Source: Annona cherimola (lineage: Eukaryota; Streptophyta; Magnoliopsida; Magnoliales; Annonaceae). From it: DNA of 64,000 nucleotides. Location: positions 36,628,012 to 36,692,011 of the forward strand of contig CM059971.1 in the NCBI GenBank assembly GCA_030490835.1, in the 5' to 3' direction. The notes under the pieces are model-generated. The model searched no databases. It worked only from the letters and a program-made list of their open reading frames with translations, and was not told the origin of the DNA. Below, in pieces: positions 34,301-42,426 of this stretch. The position numbers and the translations under genes were made by a program. Every line of letters starts with the position of its first letter. Positions within the stretch are counted from its first letter, which is position 1.

Positions 34301-35945
34301 GCTAAGTAACAGCCTATTGTATGGTATCATGATCCCTTTTTAAATCATTATCATTCATTGTTGTTATCGTTGTTGTTTTCTATTAGTTTGCAATGCAGTA
34401 AATTCTCCGTGCTTCCTATAAAATAGCTGTGATTCTACTTTATATTTGAAAAGAAAAACTGTCGTAGATACAGATGGGAGGTTCAGATTTATCTACTCAC
34501 GAAGTTCCCTTTATCTCACTAGGCTCAACACTTACAGTATCATGCAGTCCACTCTCAGTCATGTGCTCCTAAGTGGGTGTGCATACATCCTTCATCCTAC
34601 CATTCCAACTGTTTCTGTTTATAGCTCTAGGAGTTTATGATTATTTCTAATGCCAACATAGGTATCAGTGATCAGTAAATAAGTCTAACAGATGCAACTG
34701 AACCTACTAAAGAAATTACCCAACTCCACTGGCTGAAGCCTGAAAGAACTTGGATAAAAAACTAACATTTCTATCTAGAAAAATGATCTTTATTTCCTGT
34801 TGTAAATGTGGTTAATGGTTTCAAATGAAGTGAAGACTCACTCAACCTGGCTTGTTCGTGGGCCTAGCCTGTAGCTTGACAATATAGGATAGCATTGATC
34901 TCTGGTTGTCAGAGTCAGGCAATGGCTTGAATGTGCTTGACTTGGTTAAGCCAACCTCATCTAGTATGGGGACCATTTCCAATGAAAATAATTTGTTCTT
35001 TGCAAAATAGACCCTGCAAGCATGCATAATTGTGTTTTAGCATGTGCTTTAGCATTTTGTGAAATAGGCCTTGAAGTTTCCAATCTTTGCAAAATAAATC
35101 CAATACTTGACATAAAACAGCTTAAAAAGATCCTTTTCTTTTTCGTTTATTTGGAAATTGCGAGTTTGTAAAATCTGTTTTGCAAAAAATTAAAACTTAG
35201 GGTGTTTATTTTGCAAGATGCCAAAAGATTAAAACACCATGCACATTTGCAAGGTCTATTTTGCAAAAATGCCAAAAATAATCGAGTTGCCAAATTTTGG
35301 CAAGTTTGCACCTGTCATCACTTGAGATTCTATTTTGATACATTCTCCTGTAGTTATGTAGCCTATTTAGGCATGTTCCTGGCTCCTGACATGAATGCCT
35401 ATCAAGAGGCTGCCATGCTAGATTTAGGAACTGCTCTGCATCTCATAGAAGCAAGTGTGGGTATTCTTTGAATTGAAAGCCATGTGACGAAGTGTCTAGG
35501 TCTTAATTATTTCTGAATAAATTTATGTATGTAAGATATTTCACGCATAAGGGTTTCAAATATGTCCTGTTGCGGGGAAATATTTATTAGGACAAAGTGA
35601 TTCTTGATTTTCCATGTGGATTGGGCATTTGTAAGATATACACGTCAATGACACCCACCAATCCAAACAGCTGGTTTTCTTCTTGTCCTGGGCAATTAAA
35701 GATTTGTTCTATGTCGTCAAGAAAAAAAAAAAGAAAAAGATTTTGTTTTACATTCTGTAGGATTATAAATTTTGATTGTCCATGTGGATTGGGCATTAGT
35801 AAGATATACATGCAATTGACACCCACAAATCCAAATGGCTGGTTTTATCATTGTCCTAGGCAATTAAAGATTTTTTTTAGTAGAGATCATGAATTTTAAT
35901 TTATGTGATCAATGAAAATAACGACGTTATGATTTTGTAGGGTAA
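16230..35945 (+). CDS. KNL2-type kinetochore protein (SANTA plus CENPC-like motif), multi-exon locus
   Basis: KNL2 (the plant M18BP1 homologue) helps place centromeric histone CENH3; this is family knowledge. Recognition rests on two domains. A SANTA domain at residues 36-126 has VSLNDWWLVKSE, VFCSSPIVKR, FILETADG, QGLINKQRTLENGF and FLMGFPYNWE. A CENPC-like motif, KRTRSGRLIVPVLADW then PVYDL, lies in exons 28127-28211 and 28342-28400 and marks the alpha class. Confident exons: 16230-16334, 16447-16532, 16820-16964, 17207-18946, 28127-28211, 28342-28400. Less certain: 19242-19328, 19507-19568, 33575-33629, and an acceptor before 35941 that would bring a TAA at 35943-35945. Exon 4 ends in phase 0 but exon 19242 needs one incoming base, so a small exon is missing from this model. 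Residues 214-537 are a tandem duplication. The start is the first ATG in frame. Introns are swollen by transposons. Confidence 0.8.
16447..16532 (+). CDS. KNL2 exon 2, start of SANTA domain
   Basis: It follows the acceptor CTTGCAG and codes for VSLNDWWLVKSEQG then MRLAVGGM, the first SANTA block (W-W pair and RLAV core). It ends with two bases of a Pro codon before the donor GTACGC, which is weak but keeps the frame into exon 3. Confidence 0.75.
16820..16964 (+). CDS. KNL2 exon 3, SANTA core
   Basis: It opens with the single base that completes the split codon. It encodes VFCSSPIVKR, HSTFILETADGATVIV and GLINKQRTLENGFPAE, the most conserved SANTA stretch. It ends in phase 0 before the donor GTTTAT. 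Residues 65-112. Confidence 0.8.
17207..18946 (+). CDS. KNL2 exon 4, end of SANTA and duplicated repeat region
   Basis: It follows the acceptor GACCAG and is open for 580 codons (residues 113-692). The SANTA domain closes with FLMGFPYNWE at 117-126. Residues 214-375 and 376-537 are two copies of one 162-residue block. Each block begins with seven decapeptides near GRNEEQAACS and continues with a basic and acidic tail containing FKK.CVSKG.PSVTAR and VGKASRKLKK. After the duplication come CTARYNLRNSSGRRS and an acidic, Ser/Thr-rich stretch. The donor is GTATGC after Leu692. The tail is probably a disordered linker between the SANTA domain and the CENPC-like motif. Confidence 0.85.
17510..17995 (+). 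repeat. Block 1 of the 486-bp tandem duplication in KNL2
   Basis: Exactly 162 codons: about seven 30-bp units (17510-17716), then a 93-codon unique part. The 30-bp unit runs GGG AGA AAT GAG, then G-C-A-rich codons, and codes for G-R-N-E-x-Q-x-x-C/S-x. The unit boundary and reading frame are kept throughout. Confidence 0.9.
17996..18481 (+). repeat. Block 2 of the 486-bp tandem duplication in KNL2
   Basis: The second 162-codon copy abuts block 1 with no spacer. It has seven 30-bp units (17996-18205), then a 92-codon part about three-quarters identical to block 1 by eye. Six of the seven units carry a Cys at position 9; in block 1 only four of the units do. Confidence 0.9.
19242..19328 (+). 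CDS. KNL2 exon (tentative)
   Basis: It lies between an acceptor TATTGCAG and a donor AAG|GTGTGC. Only one frame is open; it codes for a basic peptide, GRKDCKSIRLNAQSF then RNKHDIRNKTFE. That frame needs one incoming base, but exon 4 gives none, so another short exon (perhaps starting at 19121 after TGAGTGCAG) must join them, or this exon is not used. Confidence 0.45.
19507..19568 (+). CDS. KNL2 exon (very tentative)
   Basis: An acceptor TTTTCCTAG at 19498-19506 leads into a frame compatible with the previous exon and open for 20 codons. The stronger donor (GAG|GTAAGA, after 19581) would include an in-frame TGA. A weak GTAGAA donor after 19568 avoids it and would connect in phase to the exon at 28127. 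Sequence just downstream may be transposon-derived, so the match could be chance. Confidence 0.25.
20390..22883 (+). mobile_element. Solo LTR (family C) in a KNL2 intron
   Basis: It starts TGTAGACACCCC and most likely ends GTGTGGAAACA at 22883, flanked by AATAT at 20385-20389 and 22884-22888. Length is about 2.5 kb. A promoter-like GATATAAAAGG lies at about 20685-20700, and a loosely repeated unit including a TATGGAATAAA motif recurs near 21015, 21525 and 21700. An alternative 3' end at 22228 is also followed by AATAT. I prefer the later one because the pyrimidine-rich stretch before it looks like an LTR U5. No internal domain is visible. The TGTAGACACC start is frequent in Ty3/gypsy LTRs (family knowledge). 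Confidence 0.65.
21619..21641. repeat. (CT)n microsatellite
   Basis: A short CT repeat inside solo LTR C, preceded by a T homopolymer at about 21577-21590. Confidence 0.8.
23050..23263. repeat. Perfect tandem duplication, 2 x 107 bp
   Basis: 23050-23156 and 23157-23263 are identical as far as I can read. Each copy starts CTATATATATGCCTGCATTT and ends TTTTCTTAGGGT. It sits in a KNL2 intron, just before a MITE-like segment. Confidence 0.92.
23262..24001. mobile_element. Tourist-like element interrupted by a Mutator-type MITE
   Basis: The left end is GGGTCCGTTTAG and the right end near 24001 reads ACCAAATGCTCCC. Between about 23400 and 23870 lies a member of the MITE family that also occurs at 58385-58902: TTTTGTATTTTGCATTATTTA at its left, then AATACAATAGATGGAGCGGATT at its right. 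Borders of the inner element were not fixed. Confidence 0.5.
24002..28126. other. KNL2 intron with transposon fragments
   Basis: AT-rich. The stretch 24840-25010 resembles a fragment of the window's most common MITE family. 25510-25960 looks like a minus-strand LTR-type fragment, with CTATTTATAGG near 25700 as a possible TATA on that strand. 26164-26260 contains a twice-repeated CATGCTGACAGCCTAATTTT. A (CT)n run lies at 26480-26500. No exon was recognised. Confidence 0.35.
28127..28211 (+). CDS. KNL2 exon, start of CENPC-like motif
   Basis: It follows the acceptor TACTTTAG and codes for VTQHRLMRSSVKKG, then ESLSSKRTRSG, ending one base into the Gly codon. A second acceptor (CAACACAG, exon from 28141) is possible and would drop the first residues. 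The basic R-T-R-S-G core begins the motif. Confidence 0.75.
28342..28400 (+). CDS. KNL2 exon, CENPC-like motif
   Basis: It follows the acceptor TTTTTCAG, completes the Gly codon and codes for RLIVPVLADWCNQQPVYDL before the donor GTTAGT. The pattern of R-S-G-R, P, W and P-V-Y-D is the CENPC-like motif that alpha KNL2 shares with CENP-C, where Arg and Trp contact the CENH3 nucleosome (family knowledge). Confidence 0.85.
28401..29350. other. KNL2 intron sequence
   Basis: AT-rich intron. The last part (about 29180-29350) matches the left portion of a Tourist-like MITE split by the hAT element that follows. The open frame at 28471-28779 has no recognisable domain and begins just past a used donor site. 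Confidence 0.4.
29351..30663. mobile_element. Non-autonomous hAT-type element
   Basis: It is flanked by an 8-bp target-site duplication CTATCATA at 29343-29350 and 30664-30671. Terminal inverted repeats: CATAACTGTTAGAGG at the left against CACAGTTGTCAAAGG (reverse complement of the right end). Sub-terminal regions are rich in GCGC and AAGGCG motifs. An 8-bp duplication with CA..TG termini fits the hAT superfamily. No transposase frame is present in the 1313 bp. Inside, a unit of about 57 bp (CAGCTTGC.TGGGAGTCT and following) occurs twice at about 30086-30190. The host sequence on both sides is one Tourist-like MITE whose right end is ACCAAACCGACCC|TTA at 30737-30752. Confidence 0.82.
31001..31546. 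mobile_element. Two nested Tourist-like MITEs
   Basis: The outer element begins GGGTCTGTTCAGG at about 31001 and ends TCAAACGGTCCC at about 31546. The inner element at 31168-31418 begins GGGTGTGCTTGGG and ends AACACACCC, flanked by ATA at 31165-31167 and 31419-31421. Both share the GATAAAATTTT and GATAATGATTGA interior of the family. Confidence 0.65.
31595..32188 (+). other. Unrecognised open frame of 197 codons in a KNL2 intron
   Basis: The frame runs from ATG to TGA with a Ser/His/Thr-rich product containing no domain, signal peptide or membrane segment I can name. It ends where the TTG-rich tandem region begins, and its last bases (AGAAATAGAATGACAAAGAT) recur at about 32769 in the next repeat copy. 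Codon usage and position in an intron argue for a transposon remnant or chance frame. I would not call it a gene. Confidence 0.25.
32170..33430. repeat. TTG-rich tandem repeat region
   Basis: Two copies of a longer unit start AGAAATAGAATGACAAAGAT at about 32176 and 32769 (period about 593 bp). Within each, (GTT)n and (TGC/TGT)n runs alternate with a short unit containing GATTTTTTGAGAATTAGCCTTT. The region lies in the intron before the exon at 33575. Confidence 0.85.
33575..33629 (+). CDS. KNL2 exon (probable), C-terminal
   Basis: The acceptor TGATTGCAG opens a frame continuing from the CENPC-like exon in phase: DGGITGIAIGLNKKLPPK, then one base before the donor GTTTGT. If the donor is not used, the frame runs on to a stop at 33721-33723. 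Confidence 0.6.
34996..35290. repeat. Fold-back repeat with TTTTGCAAAATA motifs
   Basis: The left arm starting TTTGCAAAATAGACC at about 35000 pairs with the right arm ending GGTCTATTTTGCAAA near 35276. Arms are about 70 bp, and the interior (TTTGCAAAATAAATCC against TTTGTAAAATCTG) pairs again. Related TTTTGCAAAATAAA motifs occur at about 36255 and 36345. Confidence 0.65.
35600..35868. repeat. Diverged tandem duplication, period 168 bp
   Basis: TCCATGTGGATTGGGCATT starts at 35611 and again at 35779, followed in both by GTAAGATATACA, GACACCCAC and a GGCAATTAAAGATT end. The two copies differ at scattered bases and are separated by an A-rich spacer. Confidence 0.8.
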
Positions 35946-36499
35946 TATGAATTGCAACTATCTTTTTGGTGTGATAAATGGAAAGTTCATTGGAGTGCCC
36001 CATGATGAAAGGAGGTGACCATGAAGCTACCTACAGGGTGAACGAATCAAGTCTTGAAGTTGAGATGGTAGGAAGGGCGATAGAAGCTTTTGTTTGTAGA
36101 CAGAAGCTAACAGATTAGTTAATGTTTTTCGTACTTTCTAATTACTTTCCCGCTCGAAGGGTAATTGGACAATTTAGTTCGTTTGTTGTACATTATAACT
36201 GCTGGGTTGTTTTGTTGATCTGCATAGTTGTGTTTTGGCATTTTTCTTTCACATTTTGCAAAATAAATTGTACATGTTTCAAAAATTTCATATTGAAGAA
36301 AGTTTCAAAAGGAATCTGGTTTCTCCATGGTTTTTCACATTTTGCAAAATAAACTATAAACTTCAAAATTTTCAAAATGAATCCTGTGTTTGTAATTTCG
36401 AGCTGAAGGTCTATCTGGGAACAGGTAAAAATAAATAGCAGGGAGGGAAATTCGATAAATGGAGCTCCTTCAACACCAAGTTTTATGAGAGAAATAGCC

Positions 36500-38280
36500 A
36501 TTGCATGTGAATGTATTGTAACTCATATTTCATTTGACTCAAAATGGGCCCCACATGATTATAACATATACATTTACTCTACTCATTTTATTAATAATTG
36601 TTTCTTTTATTAGCATTCTAATTTTCATCTAAATTAGATATTTGTATGCACCCTGTTTGAAGTACAAAATCAATGTAATAAAATAGTTTAATGCAAATGA
36701 TAATTTTAAAATTATTTTTTAAACACGTAAACGTTTTGCTGTATAATTTATACATGGATAAATGATTGTATAACGTATTACTATATTTAAATGCATGTAT
36801 GACTTATTTTAAGCCAAATGTATTGTAACTTCCAGTGTATGCAAGTGTATGAATTTTCATATATATATATATATATTTATTTATAGTTTCGTTTTTATAT
36901 AACTAGGTTATATAGAGGTGGATCCATGTAATCTCTTTAAAACTTAGGATTTTAATTTTTGATGAAAAATCTAATTTATTAATTGTATTTAATATTATTT
37001 GTTTATTTAGGGGATCAAGCTTCATCCCAATCAAGTACGTTTGTGGGTCACATTTGTTAGAAAATGTATATATTTATGTGTAAATTATGAAAAATACTAA
37101 AATATTAATTTTAAAGTAGTATTTTTGACATCTAAACCGTTCAAAATATCATTTTTTTGTGAATAAATAATTCTATAAAGTATTATTACATTCTAATACA
37201 TGTATAAATAGATTTACATGTTTTTCATAATTTACAATGAATATATATATTTGAACAAATGTGGCCTATAAATATACTTGATTGTGATGAAATTTGATGT
37301 CTTAAATAAACAAATGATGTTAAATACAATGAATGGATTAGATTTTCTATTTAGGATCAAAGTTTTAGATTTTGAATGGGTTATATGGGTTCGTTTCTAT
37401 GTAATTGAAGCAAGATCGAGATATATATATATATCAGAAATATTTAGGTGCAACGATGCTGAAATGAGCTCCGTATGATCATAAAATTATAATCTACTTC
37501 ATCTATTGTATTTAAAATAATGTATTTTGTTATCATATTAATTTTCATTCTAATCAGATATGTATATGGCTCCCATTTAAAAATGGTATACGCAACTGCA
37601 CCGGAACAGCCGTGCAGTGGCCCCAAAATGGGGCCCACATGATCATGAAATTATGATCTACTCCACCCATTGTATTTAGAATAATGTATTCTATTACCAT
37701 ACCAATTTTCATCCCAATCAGATATGTATATGGGCCCCATCTGAAAATGGTACAAATCCAACGTAATAAAATAGTTTAATGTAAATAACAACTTTAAAGT
37801 ATCTGATTGGGATGAAAAGTGGTATGGTTATAGAATACATTATTCTAAATACAATGGGTGGAGTAGATCGTGATTTCATGATCATGTGGGGCCCATTTCA
37901 GCAACGCTGCACTTGATTATATTCCATATATATATACATATATTCAAGTGCAGCGCCATTACAGCGTAATTATGATGCAGTGGTGCTGAAATGAGCTCTA
38001 CAGGATGATAAAATTAAAATTTATTCCGCATATTGTATTTAGAATAATGTATTTTATTAACAAATTAATTTTCATCATAATCATATATGTGTATGGATCC
38101 TATCTTAAAATGGTACGAATTCAATATAATAAAATAGTTTATTGTAAATAATAATTTTAAAGTGATTTTTTTAACATGTAAATCATTTGCTATAAAATTT
38201 GTATAAATAAATGATTATATACAGTTTTATTATATTTTAATATATGTGAGACTCATTTTTGGACAAATATACTATTGTTC
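36500..38280. mobile_element. Cluster of Mutator-type MITEs and a hairpin MITE
   Basis: At least three related units are packed here. About 36885-37410 has diverged terminal repeats. 37440-37590 and 37960-38260 are partial copies. 37590-37930 is a hairpin described separately. Shared landmarks are TTGTATTTAGAATAATGTATT, TACCATACCAATTTTCATC, GGGCCCCATCTGAAAATGG and AACGTAATAAAATAGTTTAA. Confidence 0.65.
37590..37930. mobile_element. Hairpin MITE, orientation 1
   Basis: The left arm (GCACCGGAACAGC.. to CCAATCAGATA) pairs with the right arm (TATCTGATTGGGATG.. to GCAACGCTGCAC). Arms are about 130 bp; the loop runs ATGGGCCCCATCTG to AACAACTTTAAAG. The same element lies in the opposite orientation at 57388-57745. 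Confidence 0.75.
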
Positions 38281-38322
38281 TTGTTTAGTTGCATTGCATT
38301 GGAATAACTCTCTCCCCCTCTC

Positions 38323-38330
38323 TATATAAG
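38323..38330 (+). promoter_or_regulatory. TATA box in front of the ORF at 38391
   Basis: TATATAAG follows a CT-rich run and lies 61 bp before the ATG of the 163-codon frame. This is normal TATA-to-ATG spacing for a short 5' leader. Confidence 0.5.
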
Positions 38331-38390
38331 AACTTATACTGTGCTTCAGATGAACATTCGGCTACTTGCATTTCTGAAGAAAGATTTTAG

Positions 38391-38882
38391 ATGAGACCTT
38401 TGGGGCTGCAAGAGGCAAAATTTTCTCCTTCAGAATTTCATTTCCACTCAACTTCTAACAATTTAAAAATTTTATCCCTTCCCAAGAACACACTGAATGA
38501 AATCATTAATAGGATGAACAAACCGCACAGGTATGAGCTATGGGTGAATCAAGCAACATTCTTCTACCTACGAGATGAAGTGCAGGACAACAGTCTTTTA
38601 GATGATTCTCGTAGTTTGACCTGCACTAAGATTCATATCCTCACTCGGACTATTCTCCTTTGTAGCATCGGGATCTATTTTGTGGGAAGTCCCGGCACCA
38701 GACAAAAATTCTGTGCTGGGGACTTGGAGGTCATATTGAAATTATGGTACACGTATGTCCGAAATGGTATAAAAAGGTTCACCACTGATGGAGCCCTAGA
38801 CAGATTAGATGGGCATTACTTCAAAAATTGTACAGGAGCAATACACGACCCCACTTATTTTAGCTTTCGGGCCTGCAAGTGA
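38391..38882 (+). CDS. Hypothetical single-exon protein, 163 residues
   Basis: The frame runs from MRPLGLQEAK to a TGA at 38880-38882. The product is basic, with a hydrophobic stretch TRTILLCSIGIYFVG at about residues 85-100, and contains YELWVNQATFFYLRDEV and FTTDGALDRLDGHYF. I recognise no family. A good TATA box lies upstream. A 14-codon upstream frame (ATG at 38350) ends in a TGA that overlaps this ATG as ATGA. It could be a small gene, a pseudogene fragment or a coding piece carried by a transposon; MITEs surround it on both sides. Confidence 0.4.
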   Translation: MRPLGLQEAKFSPSEFHFHSTSNNLKILSLPKNTLNEIINRMNKPHRYELWVNQATFFYLRDEVQDNSLLDDSRSLTCTKIHILTRTILLCSIGIYFVGSPGTRQKFCAGDLEVILKLWYTYVRNGIKRFTTDGALDRLDGHYFKNCTGAIHDPTYFSFRACK

Positions 38883-38989
38883 GCAAATGCCTTTATTTAC
38901 AAATTTGCAATGGCTTGAGAACTAATAAGAACTTTTTTTTTTTTTTGAATATTTACATTTGCCGGAAGCTATATTATAAGCTAAGGCAT

Positions 38990-39240
38990 TAGTTGGTGGC
39001 CCCCTTTTTCGCCGGTTTGAAAGCGCGTGACACGGTGACAGACAATCGCTTCCTCAGCCGAACCTCCGCCACCAATCTCTCTACCGAAATCCAGGCGTAT
39101 TTGGGGCGCTCTCTCCTCTCCAATCCATCCATATTCCATTTTCACGGCGTATTATTCCCACTATCTATAGCTTTTTGGCTCAACTTGCCCATCGCATTCC
39201 CACATCTACCTATCACCTCTTCCCTTTTTTTTTTAATATA
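38990..39240 (+). other. Less AT-rich island, unassigned
   Basis: This stretch is much richer in G and C than its surroundings and has an open frame (38993-39241) with no recognisable product. It resembles the 5' end of a gene or a promoter remnant, but no exon continues from it. Confidence 0.25.
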
Positions 39241-39769
39241 AAATTTTTTATTAAAAAATCCGATTATTAGCACATATTCCGGCCGTAATTTTCGCATTAT
39301 GCAGTATGCCGTACTCTATTTTATCATATTTTCCACCCACCCGTCTGCAAATCTGATTTGAGCCATCGATTGAAATTCTTGACTGTAATAAAAATTGTGC
39401 TGGTCCAGTGGACCACTAAACTGATGCCTTACTCTCAGAAAAATATCTGACAACCAATTGAAGACTAGTGGGAATATTAACAGAGCTTGGGATAAAAACC
39501 TTGTTGCTCTGGACATCACAATTATGATGCACCGGCACCAGTCCTCATATAGAAATATATTGACCCCGCCTAATAATAATAATAATAATGGTATACTTAA
39601 AGCTGAAATTCTCTGTACATATAAGTCTTGGTCTTCGTGTTATAAGGATGACTTCACTCCACCCTTAGCAATGTTCTGTGCTAGTCGGTGTGGGAAGAAT
39701 CCACAAGTTGCATTAGGATTGGAAAAAAAAAAAAAAAAGTTACGCTTCTATGAGACTGTTTTTTAATGT

Positions 39770-40590
39770 ATTTTTTTCATTTTAATATCTTTAAGGTTGA
39801 ATGAAAAATCTATTTCATCTATTATATTTATCATCGTTTATATTATTATAAAAATACTTTCATTTATTTAGTATCATTGTAGATGTGCACTATTTATAAA
39901 TGTGTAAAATTAGAATAACAAAATGATTTAATACTAAAGATCAATTTTTTGGAGTATTTTTAATATCAAAACCATCTAAAATGTTATTATTACATGGATA
40001 AATGATTATATAAAGTATTAGGACTTTTTCTAAAATATATCCATTATGTTTTTGAAATTCCAGAAATATCCCCAAAACACCAAATCCTTGAGTTAACGCC
40101 GTTAGTTGATATGTGAAAATTACTAATATGCTCATCAAAATTTCGACATAATTTGAAATTTAAATGTTATAACTCATGAATGCCCTAATTGCACATGAGT
40201 TCTAAATTTAAAGAGCTCTAATTTTATTTTCTTTATATTTTATTATTTTATAATGGGGTACTTTGGGCATTTATAAAAATTTAACTAACGCTTTTTAGTG
40301 GAATGAACATTTTTTGGATTAACTACAAACATAGTGAGTATATTTAGGATTTTGAAAATATAGTAGGTATTTTTGAGATTAAGGTCAAATGTAGCGTGTA
40401 TATTTGGAAAATGCCCAAAGCATTATTACATTTATATACATATGTAAATAGATTTAATTATTTGCCTTAATTTACATATGAATATATCTATTTTTATCAT
40501 GTGTTACCTATTCATATATTTAACTTGAATTAAATTTAGTTTTCTATCTAAATAAATAACGTTAAATACAATAAGTTGAATTTGCATCAA
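39770..40590. mobile_element. Mutator-type MITE interrupted by another MITE
   Basis: The outer copy has landmarks GAAAAATCTATTTCATCTATT near 39800 and TAAATACAATAAGTTGAATTT near 40560. It is split by the element at 40021-40416. Its outer borders were not fixed. Confidence 0.55.
40021..40416. mobile_element. MITE with 9-bp target-site duplication (Mutator-like)
   Basis: It starts GGACTTTTTCTAAAATATA; the right end, reverse-complemented, is GGGCATTTTCCAAATATAC. Flanks are AAAGTATTA at 40012-40020 and AAAGCATTA at 40417-40425, a 9-bp duplication with one mismatch. This length is typical of Mutator-like elements. A diverged relative occupies about 56150-56932. Confidence 0.78.
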
Positions 40591-41540
40591 TAGGGACATC
40601 TGAAAAATGGAGGAGGTCATATCAAATCGCTCCCATATAACCGGTTTAAAGCTTAAGAAAATTTCATATTTTTAGTTATCAAAACGGTCCAACGAGGAAC
40701 CGGCGCCCTGTCCAGTAGGTGGACACCCGTTCCAGTTCCCTCCTTTTTTCACAATTTGTATTTTAGTAATCTAATAACTGCAGAATATTGTGTACGTTCA
40801 TAAATAACCGATGCATATTTGAAATAAATAAATTTAAAAATCCAATTCATTCATTAAATTTAGAACCATTTTAACAAATAAAATTCATTTCAGTGGAAAT
40901 AAAATAGCGAAATGTAATGATAATTTAATGATTTAAAACAGTTTGAGAAACCCATTAAACCCGTTTGAACCAAACCTCTCAATTCGATTTTGATGATTCT
41001 GATTTTCATATGAAAATTGGAAAATGATTAAAATAAATAAATGATTCCAAAACCCGGGTTATTGAATAATTCCCTTGATGAAATATAATGCTTATCTAAG
41101 TAAAATATTGTAAAGTAAATAGATGGATTAAATTAACTATTATGATGATCCTAAATCAAGAGGTTTCCAAGTATTCTCACAAGTAAGTGCAACCAATTAA
41201 AATAAATAAAAGATAAAGATTAGAACTAAGATAATTATGGTATTTGTCTGACATAGCAATTTGCTTTGTTGGAGGAAAGAGCACATGAGAGAATTAGAGA
41301 TGAAGCGAGTGGGGTCACCAACCACGGAAATACGGAACGGCCGCATTTCGTTGCCTAGGCCTTTTGATTCTCTGAGCATCATGGACTGCTAAATACGCAG
41401 GAATTTCCACTAAAAATAGAAATAGAACCAACCAAATCAACTCCGAAACTGACGAGATATTTTCCAAGGTAATCAACTCTGCAACCCAAGATTTTGATAT
41501 ATGACATCTTAATCGAAATAATTTTTATTATTAAAATTGC
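40591..41540. other. Intergenic, nothing assignable
   Basis: AT-rich spacer. A short GC-richer stretch at 40690-40740 (GGAACCGGCGCCCTGTCC) has no identified origin. The minus-strand frames near 41197-41588 are not recognised. Confidence 0.35.
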
Positions 41541-41551
41541 ACAGTTATATT

Positions 41552-41902
41552 GACGCCTGATCTTTTCAGTTCTCCGTGAGTCCAGCACAAAAAGGTATTT
41601 ATTTATTTATTTTTTGTTTTTTTCATGGGCAAGTAAATCTAGGTGTATTAAATCTATAAACCAATTTTTACCATTTTTGGATGTTTAAACACAATGACAT
41701 TTCCATAATTTTTTGAGACCCAAAAATTATGAAAATATCACTATGTTTAAAAATCCAAAAAAATACTTAAAAATATCCAAAAATGGTAAAATTTGGCTTA
41801 TAGATTTAATACACTTAGATTTACTTGCCCATAAAAAATAAAAAAATAAAAAATATATATTTTTGGGCTGAACGCACGGCCTCCCTGAAAAAGATCAGGC
41901 CT
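41552..41902. mobile_element. Fold-back MITE with 10-bp target-site duplication
   Basis: A 351-bp element whose halves are inverted copies. The left end is GACGCCTGATCTTTTCAG; the right end, reverse-complemented, is AGGCCTGATCTTTTTCAG. Near the middle, CCATAATTTTTTGAGACCC faces AAAAATTATG. CAGTTATATT flanks it exactly at 41542-41551 and 41903-41912. A duplication of 9-10 bp suggests a Mutator-like origin. Confidence 0.88.
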
Positions 41903-42145
41903 CAGTTATATTATAGAAGTATAGTAGGATGTTGATATAGTTCACTCAAGTGTTTTAACCCATTTTTTTAAAATTTTTTGAAATTTTTTATACAACTGTT
42001 AATGTATTTAAGATGCTATCAATTTTTACCATTTTTAAAATATTTTAGATATTTATTTTTGATTTTTGAAAATCATATTTAGACATTGCCAAACACATTT
42101 TAAATAAAACTTTTCAAAATTAAAAATTTTCACTTTTCATATTTA

Positions 42146-42426
42146 GAGTGTGTTTTGGAATGGATAAAACTTTTGATGAAAAGTTTTGAAGAGTAAAAGT
42201 TGTCAAATGATGTAATATGATAGGGGTAATGATGAGGAGTAAAGATAATAAAGTTAAAATAGATAGGTTAATTGTACTGGTAATTGTGTAGAAATGATTG
42301 AAAAGTAGGGCAGTTGTATGGGAAAATGTAAAAAAATGATTAAAAAATATGATAATTATAAAGAGTGAAAAGTTTTAGATTGAAAAGTTATAAGTTGACA
42401 TTTTTTACTCATTGCCAAATACACCC
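42146..42426. mobile_element. Tourist-like MITE with TTA duplication
   Basis: It starts GAGTGTGTTTTGG and ends CCAAATACACCC, flanked by TTA at 42143-42145 and 42427-42429. The 281-bp interior matches the copy next to the KNL2 promoter. The segment 42430-42632 directly downstream is the right part of another family member on the other strand (ends CCCAAACACATCC). Confidence 0.82.

Larger units (their letters stand above)
33630..35940. other. Last KNL2 intron (inferred), with repeats
   Basis: It contains a (TA)n(TATG)n run at about 33968-34000, a fold-back at 34996-35290 and a 168-bp tandem duplication at about 35600-35868. Other parts are AT-rich and unassigned. Confidence 0.4.
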
